From Paenibacillus marchantiophytorum (GTDB lineage Bacteria > Bacillota > Bacilli > Paenibacillales > NBRC-103111): DNA of 64,000 nucleotides. The DNA is taken from NCBI RefSeq assembly GCF_014640555.1, contig NZ_BMHE01000032.1, positions 22,479 to 86,478 on the forward strand, read 5' to 3'. Within the stretch, counting starts at the first letter, position 1, and the number at the start of each line of letters is the position of its first letter. The position numbers were made by a program, and so were the translations under genes. The notes under the pieces are model-generated. The model was not told where the DNA came from. It saw only the letters and a list, made by a program, of their open reading frames with translations, and did not search any database. Of the stretch, positions 35,208 to 44,411 are shown in pieces.

Positions 35208-35392
35208 CATTGGATTTTGTGCAGTGGAATATGAGGAATATGCTTGGTAGAGCCGCGTCACTGGAATTTCTACAGTGAAATCTTCCCAAAACCATTATTA
35301 TTCCCGATAAGCAGCCATTTGACTGGATATTTTCCAATGTAAAGCATTAATAGTCGCCCACTTGAGGAATTCTACTGTACATTTTCCAATGG
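35208..35392. repeat. Diverged family-A palindromes downstream of the nuclease-like gene
   Basis: Imperfect copies: CATTGGATTTTGTGCAGTGG (35209), CACTGGAATTTCTACAGTG (35259), ACTGGATATTTTCCAATGT (35322), and a half-site TTTTCCAATGG near 35383. Arms are kept but centres vary in length. Confidence 0.65.
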
Positions 35393-35411
35393 CCATCGAC
35401 GTGTTAGCAGC

Positions 35412-35456
35412 GACAAGACAAGACAAGACAAGACAAGACAAGACAAGACAAGACAA
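35412..35456 (+). repeat. Pentanucleotide microsatellite (GACAA)9
   Basis: Nine uninterrupted GACAA units. The following ~140 bases are A/C-rich with loose AACCA repeats. A plus-strand frame through it encodes a TRQDK repeat, but there is no RBS and no other coding sign, so I do not call a gene. The stretch up to 35617 holds nothing else that I can support. Confidence 0.95.
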
Positions 35457-35617
35457 TTCAGGCCAAAATAAACCATACAAAACCAGACTAAACCAAAAAA
35501 ACCAAACTCCTCAGAGCAAGGCAGAGAAGAGCACAAAACTACGCCAAAAAGGGCTGCGACAGATCCAGCCTGCGCTGACCTGCCCCAACCCAACAACCAA
35601 ATAACTGAAACATTAAT

Positions 35618-37189
35618 CTATAAACTCTGCTCACTTACCCCCGTAACCGGGTCGAAGACCAGCATTTTCGTGCCGATTTTATCAATAAAGAAGCGGTCAT
35701 GGCTAACCGTGATGACGGCGCCGGGGAAATGGATCAAAGCCTGCTCCATAACCTGAATGCTCGTTAAGTCCAAATGGTTGGTTGGCTCATCTAAGATGAT
35801 CACCGCTGCACCGGAGAGCAGGCATTTGGCTAAGGCAACCCTGGCCTTCTGCCCGCCGGATAGGTTCCCGATGAACTTGCTGAGATCCATCTCCGAGAAT
35901 TGCAGCATGGCGAGGAATTTGTTCACCTTTTTCCGCGGGGCGTCCAGCCCCAATCCGTACGTGTTCACAGCGTGACTAACGGTATCCTTAGGATTAAGCT
36001 CATCCCACATCCGGTTGAAGTAAGCGTAGCTGACGCCCTTCTCCCAGACCACCTCGCCGGACTCTGGCTGCTCCTGCCCTGTCAGCACCTTGATGAGCGT
36101 AGACTTCCCGCTTCCGTTAGGACCAACGATGACTAGGCGATCTTCTTTCTGAATGTCGAAGCTTACATTCTCAAAGATGGAACGACTGTCGTAGGTCTGG
36201 CTGATTTTTTGGACTTCGCACAGCTTGTCCGGAAATCGCAATCTTTCATAAATATCCGTGATTAGCACATTGACGGGATGCGGTTCTATCCGCTTTTTGT
36301 TATCGGCCAATTGGCGGGATAAACGGTCCTTCGAAGACTTCCTGCTTGCACGGCTGTCAATCGCCTCTGATTCCATGAGGAGCAGCTCTTCCTCCCACTC
36401 GAATTGGCGGTCGAGCTCCTTCTTGCGCATCTTCTTTTTGCGGATGTAGTCGGTGTAATTCCCGTCATATTCCTGAAAATGATAGTTTTCGATCTCAATA
36501 ATACGGGTAACCACTTTGTCAATGAATTGTCGATCATGTGAAACCAGAATCATAGCGCCGTTGAAACGATGCAGCCACTGCTCCAACCAAGCTATGCCTT
36601 CCATGTCCAAATAGTTCGTCGGTTCATCCAGCAAAACAACATCCGGCAGCTCAATTAGCATCTTAGCCAGCGCTGCGCGGTTCCTCCAACCTCCCGACAA
36701 TTCATCAATCGGCTGATTGCGCATCACTTCGTTGAACCCCAGCTTCGTTAGAACCGTGTTAATCTCAACTGGTACATTCCAGCCATCCAAATGCTCCATC
36801 TGTTCGAATAACTCAGCCTGCCTCGTTAACAGTTGATCCATTTCAGCATCATCTGTCACCACACCCAGCTTGTCTCCAACTTCCTGCAGTTCACGCTCAA
36901 TAAGAGCAACCTGCTCAAAGCACATTTCTAGCTCCTGTTGAACGGACAGGCTTCCGCGCAGTTCGGAGAATTGGGAGAAATACCCTATTTTAACCTGCGG
37001 ATCTATGTCCACCTTGCCAGATGTTGGCTCTTCTTTCCCCATAATCAACTTGAAAACCGTCGACTTGCCGGCACCATTTCGTCCGATGAGACCAATACGC
37101 TCACCTTGGGTTACACGAAAATAAATATCGCGAAAGATCATAGACTCTTCATATTTCTTAGTAACGTTATCCAGCCGAATTACACTCAT
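35618..37189 (-). CDS. ABC-F family ATPase (ribosome-associated type)
   Basis: 523 residues with two ATP-binding cassettes and no membrane part. Walker A GRNGAGKST (36-44) and GPNGSGKST; signatures LSGGWRNRAALAKML and LSGGQKARVALAKCLL; Walker B LLDEPTNYLD and ILDEPTNHLD; a charged helical linker between them (KKKMRKKELDRQFEWEEE). ABC-F proteins bind the ribosomal E site and help translation or protect from antibiotics; which role applies here is unknown. ATG at 37189 follows AAGGGTG. Monocistronic. Confidence 0.92.
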   Translation of the reverse strand: MSVIRLDNVTKKYEESMIFRDIYFRVTQGERIGLIGRNGAGKSTVFKLIMGKEEPTSGKVDIDPQVKIGYFSQFSELRGSLSVQQELEMCFEQVALIERELQEVGDKLGVVTDDAEMDQLLTRQAELFEQMEHLDGWNVPVEINTVLTKLGFNEVMRNQPIDELSGGWRNRAALAKMLIELPDVVLLDEPTNYLDMEGIAWLEQWLHRFNGAMILVSHDRQFIDKVVTRIIEIENYHFQEYDGNYTDYIRKKKMRKKELDRQFEWEEELLLMESEAIDSRASRKSSKDRLSRQLADNKKRIEPHPVNVLITDIYERLRFPDKLCEVQKISQTYDSRSIFENVSFDIQKEDRLVIVGPNGSGKSTLIKVLTGQEQPESGEVVWEKGVSYAYFNRMWDELNPKDTVSHAVNTYGLGLDAPRKKVNKFLAMLQFSEMDLSKFIGNLSGGQKARVALAKCLLSGAAVIILDEPTNHLDLTSIQVMEQALIHFPGAVITVSHDRFFIDKIGTKMLVFDPVTGVSEQSL

Positions 37190-37391
37190 CGCTATCACCC
37201 TTCTACTCGCATCAATCTACCCCTGATTATAGCACTTGCATGAAGCCAATTGCTTGCCCGGCAAAAAGTGAACATAAAAACTCGCCTATGGCTCCAACGC
37301 AAACAATATTTATACTCATTACAAAAAGTAATTTATATTTGACATTTAGTAATGCGAAATATACAATTAAGTGGAAAGGAGAATGAGTTTC

Positions 37392-37586
37392 TTGAAAAAC
37401 AAAAAAATGAAAATCGCCAGAGTCGAGTCCGATGTGTCTCAGGAACAATTAGCTGAGATTGTGGGAGTGACAAGGCAGACAATCAATTTAATCGAAACAG
37501 GCAACTACAATCCAAGCCTCAAATTATGTATGGCAATATGCAAGGCTCTCAATAAAACTTTGAACGACTTATTCTGGGAGGAATGA
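37392..37586 (+). CDS. Small Xre-family HTH regulator (YvaO-like)
   Basis: 64 residues, one HTH domain: IARVESDVSQEQLAEIVGVT, RQTINLIETGNYNPSLKL, ending DLFWEE, the usual shape of this very common small regulator. TTG at 37392 has AAAGGAG at ten bases; the ATG at 37383 is too close to the RBS. It is 3 bases from the membrane gene that follows, a standard pairing in Bacillales. Confidence 0.88.
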   Translation: MKNKKMKIARVESDVSQEQLAEIVGVTRQTINLIETGNYNPSLKLCMAICKALNKTLNDLFWEE

Positions 37587-37589
37587 TGG

Positions 37590-38066
37590 ATGAATACGGA
37601 AAAAGTAGTTAAAGAAGCGAAAGTCATTACGGGCGCGGCACTGATTGTAGGTGTCCTTCTTTTGGCAGTCGGTATCCTTTTCGGTCTCATGGATAATAGC
37701 CCTGTAACCAATTACAAGGCTCTGATTGGATTGTCAGTCATACCGTTCAGTGCAGCATTTGCCTATTTCATTAAGCTCACAAGAATCAAGAGATCCCCCC
37801 AAAAGATGAGAAAAACGATGGTTCAAGAAGTGGATGAAAGGCTCGTGGCATGGAAGCATGCGATCGACGCCAGATCATTTAGAGTCCTTCAAGGGGCATT
37901 GTTCCTTGTTTATATGGGCAATACGTTGATCGTTCCAGAGGATATTTTTAAGTCGTTCGGATGGTGGGGGTTGCTGAGTTTATTATTTCTATCCTTTATC
38001 TCCCAAGGCGTCCTGTCCAAGAAAGTATTCGCCGGCGGTGTTCACGAAATCAATGAGGATAACTAG
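37590..38066 (+). CDS. Small membrane protein paired with the HTH regulator
   Basis: 158 residues with four hydrophobic helices (about 13-33, 42-61, 101-118, 122-140) and a charged loop between helices 2 and 3. Proteins of this type usually follow a small HTH regulator, as here; the function is unknown. Strong RBS GGGAGGA overlapping the end of the regulator gene. Confidence 0.75.
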   Translation: MNTEKVVKEAKVITGAALIVGVLLLAVGILFGLMDNSPVTNYKALIGLSVIPFSAAFAYFIKLTRIKRSPQKMRKTMVQEVDERLVAWKHAIDARSFRVLQGALFLVYMGNTLIVPEDIFKSFGWWGLLSLLFLSFISQGVLSKKVFAGGVHEINEDN

Positions 38067-38103
38067 GGAACTGCATTGATGGGTCTCATCTGATTGAGAA
38101 ACA

Positions 38104-38139
38104 AGGGGCGAACCTCTCGGGAATTTGAGAGAAGCCCCT
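38104..38139 (+). terminator. Hairpin after the HTH/membrane pair
   Basis: AGGGGC pairs with GCCCCT and the inner CTCTC with GAGAG. No T-run follows, so it is weak as a terminator. Confidence 0.45.
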
Positions 38140-38209
38140 ATGGGAGTTCCTCTTCGAGAGCTGATCTTTTGAAGCTGCCCTTACGCGAGTTGCTCACCCG
38201 AGTTGCCCT

Positions 38210-38393
38210 TACGAACTCAATAACCCTTATTCGATCAAAATGGTTCATTTAAAAAATCTAACGAATTCAAGATGATCTATTCCACGCAAAAGCTCGCCTT
38301 TTCGCCTATAAACTATCCCATAAGGCCGATTCAGTTCGTTAGATTTTCAAAGGAGCCATTTTCTCGCCTATAAGCATCATACAGTTCGTTAGC
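38210..38393 (+). repeat. Family-B dispersed repeat, copy 2
   Basis: Starts TACGAACTCAATAACCCTTA and ends AAGCATCATACAGTTCGTTA. Collinear with 29658-29840 and with the reverse complement of the array units at the right end. No ORF inside. Confidence 0.85.
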
Positions 38394-38475
38394 ATAATCC
38401 AGACAGATAGATAGACAGACAAATTAATCACCCCCAACCCCAGTGAAGGTGCTGATCTTTCTAGAAACACCCAAC

Positions 38476-38500
38476 AGAACCTAGCCAACGGCTAGGTTCT
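38476..38500 (+). terminator. Stand-alone hairpin before the SLH/YDG gene
   Basis: AGAACCTAGCC-AAC-GGCTAGGTTCT, an 11-bp perfect stem with a 3-base loop, in the gap after repeat B2. It has no T-run; its role is unclear. The rest of 38394-38658 holds a possible promoter region (GGTAAAAT near 38570). Confidence 0.45.
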
Positions 38501-38658
38501 TCGCCCTTCATGTATACCGGAGTCTATCAACATAGTAATACCAAAAGTTATATCAACTCGTAGAATATTATGGTAAAATGGGCCCTATTACATAGGGGCT
38601 TATCAAGTACCAGCTTCATACCGGACCTTGAAGGCACAGATCAGGAGGAATCATATCG

Positions 38659-41115
38659 ATGAAGTATACTAGAAAGCTTATATCCACTCTATTGATTGCA
38701 GTTATGTTGTTTTCATCGTTTAATGTAGTTTTTGGTGCAACGGTCTTATCGGAATCTGACATTAAGGGAACATGGGCAGAAAACCAAATCTCTACTTGGA
38801 TCGATAAAGGATTTATCACAGGCTATGAGGATGGTAGCTTTAAACCGGACAATACGATAACAAGAGCGGAATTCTTCGCTTTGATTAATCGTTCATTTGG
38901 ATTCACGGAAACAGCCGCTGTTTCCTTTAGTGATGTTTCTTCATCTAATTGGGCATATGCTGAGGTTTCCAAAGCTGTGCAAGCGGGTTACATTAAGGGG
39001 TATGAAAACGGAACAATCGGTGTCAACAATCCAATCAGCCGACAAGAAGTTGCCGTTATCGTAGATCGACTTCTAAATCTATCCAATATACCAAGTGCTC
39101 CGGCACTCTTTACCGATTCAAGCTCCATAGCCTCATGGGCTAAGGCTTCGGTTGATGCTGCAGCAGCCAAGGGGATTCTGCAAGGTTATGCGAGTGACAA
39201 TAACTTTAAGCCTAGTAAACCCATTACGCGCGCTGAAGCTGTCGTCACCCTAGACCGCTCAGTTGCTGCAAAAGCAACCGTTTATCGGACAGCAGGGACA
39301 TATGGTCCTGAAACAGGAACGGAAACAATAAATGGTGATGTAGTCATTAGTGTGACTGGAGTAACTTTACAGAATATGATCATTAATGGAAATCTATTAT
39401 TTGCTAAAGACATTGAAGAAGGGGATTCCCACCTCAAGAATGTAGCGATCAAGGGTTTAACCCGTGTAGAGGGCGGGGGCGTTAACTCCATCTATTTGAA
39501 CAATACAATTGTACTTGCACTTATCGTTGATAAGAAAAAAGGACCCGTTCGTATTGTTGTGGAAGGCACAACAAGTGTAGGTGAAGCTACAATTAATTCT
39601 CCGTCCACACTCCAAGAAACGGCTGCAACGGGAGCAGGCTTCAGTAAGGTTACTTTATCGGAGCTATTACCCGCAGGTTCAAAAGTAACTTTAAAAGGAA
39701 CCTTCGATTCCTTAACGGTCAAAGGCCGTGACATCCAGGTTGATCTCCCTGAAGGCAGCATTAAAGAAGTTATTTCATCATTAACAGCAACGGGTATGGC
39801 GCTTACTCTAGGTACAGATGCGAAGATTATTAGCCTTATCTTAGATGCAGCAGCTAAAATTCTAGGAACGGGCACAATTGAAAAAGTGACTATGAGCACC
39901 GTTGCGAAAGACGGAACGAATATTGAAATTACAGTACGACTTTTAGGCAAAACAGATACAGATACAGATACAACTACAAACACAACTACTCCTACTGAAC
40001 CTTCAACTGGGGGTACGGATACAACTGCTCCAATTCTGTCCAGTGTAACAACAGGACCCCTATCGCTTGGAGATCAAGTCTGGGGTACAAGTAATGAAGC
40101 TGGATATTTATATCTAGTCCCTTCAACAACAGCCAAAACAATTATAGACTTAGATCAATCCGTTACTAATTTGTTAGGCAAGAAGCTTGCCATAGCAGCC
40201 AACGGAGATGCAGCGATTAGTACAGCGGGTTTGGCATTAGGCACTTATGCTGTTTATGCAGTGGATCAATCCAACAATATATCCATAGCTTCACAAAACA
40301 TAATCATTGGTAAAATACAATTAACCATCGATGAGCCCGCATTTTCACTGGTAAAGCCGTTAGGTGAAGGTACATCAATTCTCGTATCCGCAGGAACATT
40401 ACATGGGGTTGGTGCGGGTGAAGATGTGACGGTGGTTACCCAAGCCGTTTATGATACTTTAACCTCCGCTAAAGTCAGACCCTTAACAGTCGTTTATACA
40501 CTTACTGGAGAGGACAAATCTAAATATAATGCGCCTACAAACAATACCAACTATACTTTATATGTACAGAACAGCGTAGATACGGGAATTGTAATGGACC
40601 TTATCACTCATTCCAAAGAGTATGATGGAACGACAAGCACAGCTGTATCAGCAGGATCTAGAATTGGAACTTGCGAAGGGGATGGCATTTGTCCAGAGGA
40701 TGACGTAACTGTGCATGCTTCAGGAGCTTATAATGATACACAGGTAGGAACAGACAAGTTGATTACCGTGTCCTACACCCTTTCTGGGGGAGATGCAGGA
40801 AATTATTTACCGCCAGCTAACATTACAGTACATACAGGCGTAATAACAGCCAAACAATTGACGATTTCAGCACCTACATTAACGAACTCCAAAGTATATG
40901 ATGGAACGAAAACGGCGGGCGTTATCCCAGGCACCTTAATTGGCGTTGTTAGTGGAGAGAACGTAACCGTAAACGCAGTAGCCACATACAACAATGCAGA
41001 GATAGGAACCCATAAACGGGTAACTATTGTGTATACTCTCTCAGGTACCGATGCCGGAAATTACAAGGCGCCAGCAAGCGAGACAGTAAGTACGGGCGAA
41101 ATTACAGCACGCTAA
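38659..41115 (+). CDS. S-layer-type surface protein with three N-terminal SLH domains and C-terminal YDG repeats
   Basis: 818 residues. Signal peptide (1-26), three SLH domains (~30-205: TWAENQISTWIDKGFITGYE, DGSFKPDNTITRAEF), a beta-rich region (~210-430), a Thr/Asp-rich linker (~435-455), an Ig-like domain, then YDG-type modules, the last two clear (HSKEYDGTTSTAV ... GGDAGNYLPP; NSKVYDGTKTAG ... GTDAGNYKAP). SLH domains bind pyruvylated cell-wall polymer; YDG modules occur in large adhesin-like proteins. RBS AGGAGGA. The Cys pair in GTCEGDGIC is unusual for an S-layer protein. Ends at a strong terminator. Confidence 0.88.
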   Translation: MKYTRKLISTLLIAVMLFSSFNVVFGATVLSESDIKGTWAENQISTWIDKGFITGYEDGSFKPDNTITRAEFFALINRSFGFTETAAVSFSDVSSSNWAYAEVSKAVQAGYIKGYENGTIGVNNPISRQEVAVIVDRLLNLSNIPSAPALFTDSSSIASWAKASVDAAAAKGILQGYASDNNFKPSKPITRAEAVVTLDRSVAAKATVYRTAGTYGPETGTETINGDVVISVTGVTLQNMIINGNLLFAKDIEEGDSHLKNVAIKGLTRVEGGGVNSIYLNNTIVLALIVDKKKGPVRIVVEGTTSVGEATINSPSTLQETAATGAGFSKVTLSELLPAGSKVTLKGTFDSLTVKGRDIQVDLPEGSIKEVISSLTATGMALTLGTDAKIISLILDAAAKILGTGTIEKVTMSTVAKDGTNIEITVRLLGKTDTDTDTTTNTTTPTEPSTGGTDTTAPILSSVTTGPLSLGDQVWGTSNEAGYLYLVPSTTAKTIIDLDQSVTNLLGKKLAIAANGDAAISTAGLALGTYAVYAVDQSNNISIASQNIIIGKIQLTIDEPAFSLVKPLGEGTSILVSAGTLHGVGAGEDVTVVTQAVYDTLTSAKVRPLTVVYTLTGEDKSKYNAPTNNTNYTLYVQNSVDTGIVMDLITHSKEYDGTTSTAVSAGSRIGTCEGDGICPEDDVTVHASGAYNDTQVGTDKLITVSYTLSGGDAGNYLPPANITVHTGVITAKQLTISAPTLTNSKVYDGTKTAGVIPGTLIGVVSGENVTVNAVATYNNAEIGTHKRVTIVYTLSGTDAGNYKAPASETVSTGEITAR

Positions 41116-41159
41116 TAAAGGTTATCGACATAGATTTTAACCGTTCACACAGGTAAACT

Positions 41160-41203
41160 CCAAAAAGCGTTCTCCCACCACTTGGCGGGAGAACGCTTTT
41201 TGG
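41160..41203 (+). terminator. Terminator of the SLH/YDG gene
   Basis: CCAAAAAGCGTTCTCCC pairs fully with GGGAGAACGCTTTTTGG, 17-bp stem, with a T-run inside the right arm. Confidence 0.9.
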
Positions 41204-41354
41204 CCTATGATCATTTATTAATATATAACTTTATAGATTGAACTTTTGATTTACAGTCCAACACAGAGCCGGTCAATGACTTCCATGGGGTTGGCATTGA
41301 TGCGCCCATTTTACAGGTGCTTCATTAGTTCAGTCTATTAAAGCAAGAAAAGTT

Positions 41355-41544
41355 TCATTGGATTAATCCAATGCAATCGGCATTAAAGCTGCTGAAATCA
41401 AACTTTCACTGGATTTATCCAATCTTTTAGTAGGAAATCGTTTAAAAAGGGCCTATTCTGGAATTTCCATTGGAAAAACCCAATGAAAGAAGGTTCTGAG
41501 GCGCGAAAACGAGGAAAACACTGGATAAATCCAATGTTTTCCTC
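41355..41544. repeat. Family-A palindrome cluster of four
   Basis: 41356-41373 CATTGGATTAATCCAATG is fully palindromic. 41407-41424 is CACTGGAT-TT-ATCCAATC. 41468-41485 is CATTGG-AAAAAC-CCAATG. 41511-41544 is a 34-bp near-perfect hairpin, with arms GAGGAAAACACTGGAT and ATCCAATGTTTTCCTC and one mismatch. No gene copy is adjacent. 41204-41354 shows nothing I can name. Confidence 0.9.
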
Positions 41545-41773
41545 AACTGAAGAAGCGGCAGCAAAGGGGCGTAGCCGCTAGGCGCGCGCCCCACCAGTTA
41601 GTGTCGCTCACCGCTCCAAGCAACTCGCTGCCACCTCTGTCGCACCACGCACCAACAATTATGGTATAAATCTTACCGACTTTCTCGTGAGATATTGTGA
41701 CTAACCATTGCTGTTGATTTTTAAAGTAACGTAGATCTTCTAAATGACCATATCCATCGCCACTCGGAGACAT
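41543..41773 (-). CDS. Small hypothetical ORF downstream of the second rhodanese
   Basis: A 76-residue frame that starts 19 bases after the rhodanese stop, with GGGAAG at a loose distance. The middle (GHLEDLRYFKNQQQWLVTIS) looks protein-like, but I recognise no family and the end runs into the palindrome cluster. It may be a decayed gene. Confidence 0.25.
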   Translation of the reverse strand: MSPSGDGYGHLEDLRYFKNQQQWLVTISHEKVGKIYTIIVGAWCDRGGSELLGAVSDTNWWGARLAATPLCCRFFS

Positions 41774-41794
41774 TCGGACGCGATCTTCCCGTTC

Positions 41795-42631
41795 TTACTC
41801 TTCACCCGTCGCAATCGGGTTGTCTTCCCAAGAAATCCAGTCGCTCCAGCTTCCGCTGTAGAGCTTCACATTATCAAACCCAGCTTCGCTAAGTCCCAGC
41901 ACGTTCGGGCATGCCGTCACGCCCGAGCCGCAGTACACGATGATGTCTTCCGCATCGCGCAAACCGGCAAAGTGCTGCTCCTGCTCCGCGGCGGACAACC
42001 ATGCGCCGTTCTCGCCGAGCACGCCTTTCCAGAAGTAATTGCGCGCGCCGGGGATGTGTCCGGCAACCGCATCAATCGGCTCTTCCAAGCCGAGGTAGCG
42101 GCGCTCTTCGCGCGAGTCCACAAGCACGGTGCCGGGACGGCCGAGCTTGTCCTTGACCTCATCCATGCTCGCCAGCATGGAACGCTGCACTTTCGGTGAG
42201 AAAGTCCGCGGGAACACCGCAGGCACTTCGTCCGTTACCGGGTAACCGGCTGACTGCCAAGCTGTGTACCCTTGATCAAGGACATACACCTCGGAATGGC
42301 CGAGGAACTTCAGCATCCACCATAGGCGCGAAGCCATGGCGCCGCCTTGATCGTCGTAGGCCACGACGGTCTTCGTTCCATCGATGCCGAGGTTGCCGAC
42401 GAGGATGGAGAAGGCTCCCAGGTCAGGGAGCGGATGCCGGCCTCCGTGCGCCATTTTGGCACCGGATAAATCTTTTTCCAGATCGACGTACACAGCTCCT
42501 GCTATATGACCCTGCTCATAATCCTGTCTGCCTGATTCCGGTTTCCCTAGCGCAAAGCGGCAATCCGCGATGACGATGTTTGCATCGCCTAGCTGTCCAA
42601 GCAGCCAGGTCTGGCTTACGATATTTTCCAC
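41795..42631 (-). CDS. Second two-domain rhodanese sulfurtransferase (3-mercaptopyruvate type)
   Basis: 278 residues, same length and layout as 12981-13817, with the active loop CGSGVTA at Cys234 and the shared motifs GGRHPLP, VVAYDDQGGAMASRLWW and GSWSDWIS. The two are clear paralogues with many differences spread over the length, so the duplication is old or one copy was acquired. Much of this gene is richer in GC than its neighbours. No monooxygenase partner is beside this copy. Confidence 0.9.
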   Translation of the reverse strand: MENIVSQTWLLGQLGDANIVIADCRFALGKPESGRQDYEQGHIAGAVYVDLEKDLSGAKMAHGGRHPLPDLGAFSILVGNLGIDGTKTVVAYDDQGGAMASRLWWMLKFLGHSEVYVLDQGYTAWQSAGYPVTDEVPAVFPRTFSPKVQRSMLASMDEVKDKLGRPGTVLVDSREERRYLGLEEPIDAVAGHIPGARNYFWKGVLGENGAWLSAAEQEQHFAGLRDAEDIIVYCGSGVTACPNVLGLSEAGFDNVKLYSGSWSDWISWEDNPIATGEE

Positions 42632-42661
42632 TGGTGCATGCCACCTTCCTTCATCCCTTAA

Positions 42662-43135
42662 TTAATCGCCTATCCCACTTGTCGGATTAACGGAATAGGT
42701 CTGCCAATCGCTTCGATCTCCACCTATTTTATCGTAAAAGGCTTGCGCGCGGAAGTTATCCTTGGATGTTGTCCAAGTGAGATTCGCATAGCTGTTTCTG
42801 GCCGCATAGCCTTTGCAAGCTGCAAACAGCTTCTGCGCCGCTCCCTGTCCACGCTCAGCCTCCACAACGTACAGGTCGTTCATAATGGCAATTCTGGAAG
42901 CACGCAAGGTGCTGAATGTGAAGTAGAGGGTCACGAAACCAACCAGTGTGCCGTCTTCTGTCTCCGCGACGAATTGAATGCCTTCCTTCTGTTCCAGCAG
43001 CGTATGGATCAAGCCATTCAGCTTGTCGTCCTCGGGCTGGCGATACTGGTAGAAATCCACGATATAAGCGAGCATTAACGTTTTTAACTGCGGAATATCT
43101 TGCATAACCGCTTCGCGAACTGTAACCTGAGCCAT
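42662..43135 (-). CDS. GNAT family N-acetyltransferase
   Basis: 157 residues with the GNAT fold: VTVREAVMQDIPQLKTLM at the N-terminus, motif A region IMNDLYVVEAERGQGAAQKL (acetyl-CoA loop ERGQGAA), and ANLTWTTSKDNFRAQAFYDKIGG. RBS CAGGAGG. Follows the membrane gene and precedes the rhodanese on the same strand. Substrate unknown. Confidence 0.88.
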   Translation of the reverse strand: MAQVTVREAVMQDIPQLKTLMLAYIVDFYQYRQPEDDKLNGLIHTLLEQKEGIQFVAETEDGTLVGFVTLYFTFSTLRASRIAIMNDLYVVEAERGQGAAQKLFAACKGYAARNSYANLTWTTSKDNFRAQAFYDKIGGDRSDWQTYSVNPTSGIGD

Positions 43136-43192
43136 AACGCTGACCTCCTGTTTCTAATTGCCTATCTATCATTGTACCCCACATTCCGCTTA

Positions 43193-43852
43193 CTAAATGT
43201 CCTCCATTTCTTTGCGATAAAGGAGATAGATGATCCACCCCAGTAATAAGCAGAAGCCGGCGACGAAATAGAAAATGTACGTGAACTCCAGGTTAACTGC
43301 ATAATACGTTGACGAAAATAAGAGGAACGTAAACACCAAGACGAGCAATAACATATTTTTTCTGGAACGCTCATACTGGGTGGGTTTAAGCTCCACACGC
43401 ACGGTGAATCCCATTCGTCGCTTAACCAGCACATAGGCAGTGAAATCCGCCAGTAAAGCAGCTACGATTTTAAAATAGAAATAGGAGCTATCCAACCTTT
43501 CAAAATAATCAGCTAGCGGAATATTCGTTAGGCTCCAAATGATCAATAGTACAATGGCCAAATAAATCGTGTACCCGAGCGCTCCCAAGAAAACAACCAT
43601 GAGAGCATGAAGGATTTTTAGTCGAAAAATCACTTGAATCAGGATAGCCTGCGATAAAATAATAAGCATCGGATTCAATGCTTCGGTATACGTAAGGAAA
43701 ACAGGCAAACTAAACACATTGGCTAGGATGAATGCAGCAAGCAGCACCAAGGGCCATTTTTTAGATAAAGAAATTCGAAATAGAGTTAATCCCAACAGCA
43801 GCATAGAAAACGCAGTGAATGTAGGAATCAGAACAACTAAACGCCAATCCAT
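43193..43852 (-). CDS. Multi-pass membrane protein of unknown function
   Basis: 219 residues with six to seven membrane helices. ATG at 43852 follows GGAGG; the longer frame would overlap the divergent GNAT gene. The layout (helices, then a short basic loop KPTQYERSRKN before the last two helices, ending in a charged tail) resembles membrane parts of some Paenibacillus sensor proteins, but no kinase domain follows. Function unknown. Confidence 0.65.
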   Translation of the reverse strand: MDWRLVVLIPTFTAFSMLLLGLTLFRISLSKKWPLVLLAAFILANVFSLPVFLTYTEALNPMLIILSQAILIQVIFRLKILHALMVVFLGALGYTIYLAIVLLIIWSLTNIPLADYFERLDSSYFYFKIVAALLADFTAYVLVKRRMGFTVRVELKPTQYERSRKNMLLLVLVFTFLLFSSTYYAVNLEFTYIFYFVAGFCLLLGWIIYLLYRKEMEDI

Positions 43853-43888
43853 GTGAACCTCCAACCAAAAGAAAGGGTGACTATCAGC

Positions 43889-44404
43889 GTGATTCAACAA
43901 GCACATGCCAGCAAACCGAGCTTGCCTTGGCACATCGTACCGTTAACAGACGCCTACTGCGAGGAGCTATGTACATGGCAATATTCTGCCCCCTACGAGA
44001 TCTACAACTGGCCATCCTGGGACACGATGCAGCAAGAGCAATCCGAGTTCGCAGACCTGCAGATTCGAGCCGAGCAGTACAGAGGTGTTGTAGACGAAAG
44101 AGCTCAGCTCGTTGGCTTCGTTCAATTCTTCCCGATCACCGGAGTTACTCGATTAGGCTTAGGCCTTCGTCCCGATCTTTGCGGTAGAGGAAACGGCCTG
44201 GGTACCCGCTTTGTTCAGCTGTTGATCAAGGAAGCTCTGAACAAAGCCCCGCATCAGGAGATCGATCTGGAGGTGCTTGTTTGGAACGAACGTGCCATTC
44301 AGACTTACGAGCGAGCTGGATTTAGCTTAACCGATACGTATGACAAATGGACGCCCTCAGGGATTTCCGCTTTTCATTGCATGGTGTACAACGGCGCCCG
44401 TTAA
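43889..44404 (+). CDS. GNAT family N-acetyltransferase
   Basis: 171 residues. GNAT motif A: LGLGLRPDLCGRGNGLGTRF, then LEVLVWNERAIQTYERAGF and a C-terminal MV(Y). The N-terminal YEIYNWPSWDTM is typical of one GNAT subgroup found beside membrane genes. GTG at 43889, eleven bases after GAAAGGG, is the likely start; the frame extends to a GTG at 43853. Divergent from the membrane gene. Confidence 0.85.
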   Translation: MIQQAHASKPSLPWHIVPLTDAYCEELCTWQYSAPYEIYNWPSWDTMQQEQSEFADLQIRAEQYRGVVDERAQLVGFVQFFPITGVTRLGLGLRPDLCGRGNGLGTRFVQLLIKEALNKAPHQEIDLEVLVWNERAIQTYERAGFSLTDTYDKWTPSGISAFHCMVYNGAR

Positions 44405-44411
44405 TCGAGCC

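Noticed and set aside
35298..35604. Repeat-bearing ORFs on both strands across the GACAA tract (TRQDK and LSCLV repeats)
   Set aside because: They exist only because the pentanucleotide contains no stop codons. No RBS, and composition unlike the neighbours.
38500..38658. Riboswitch upstream of the SLH/YDG gene (c-di-GMP type considered)
   Set aside because: The conserved GEMM core and tetraloop-receptor pieces are not found. Only a possible promoter and RBS are seen.
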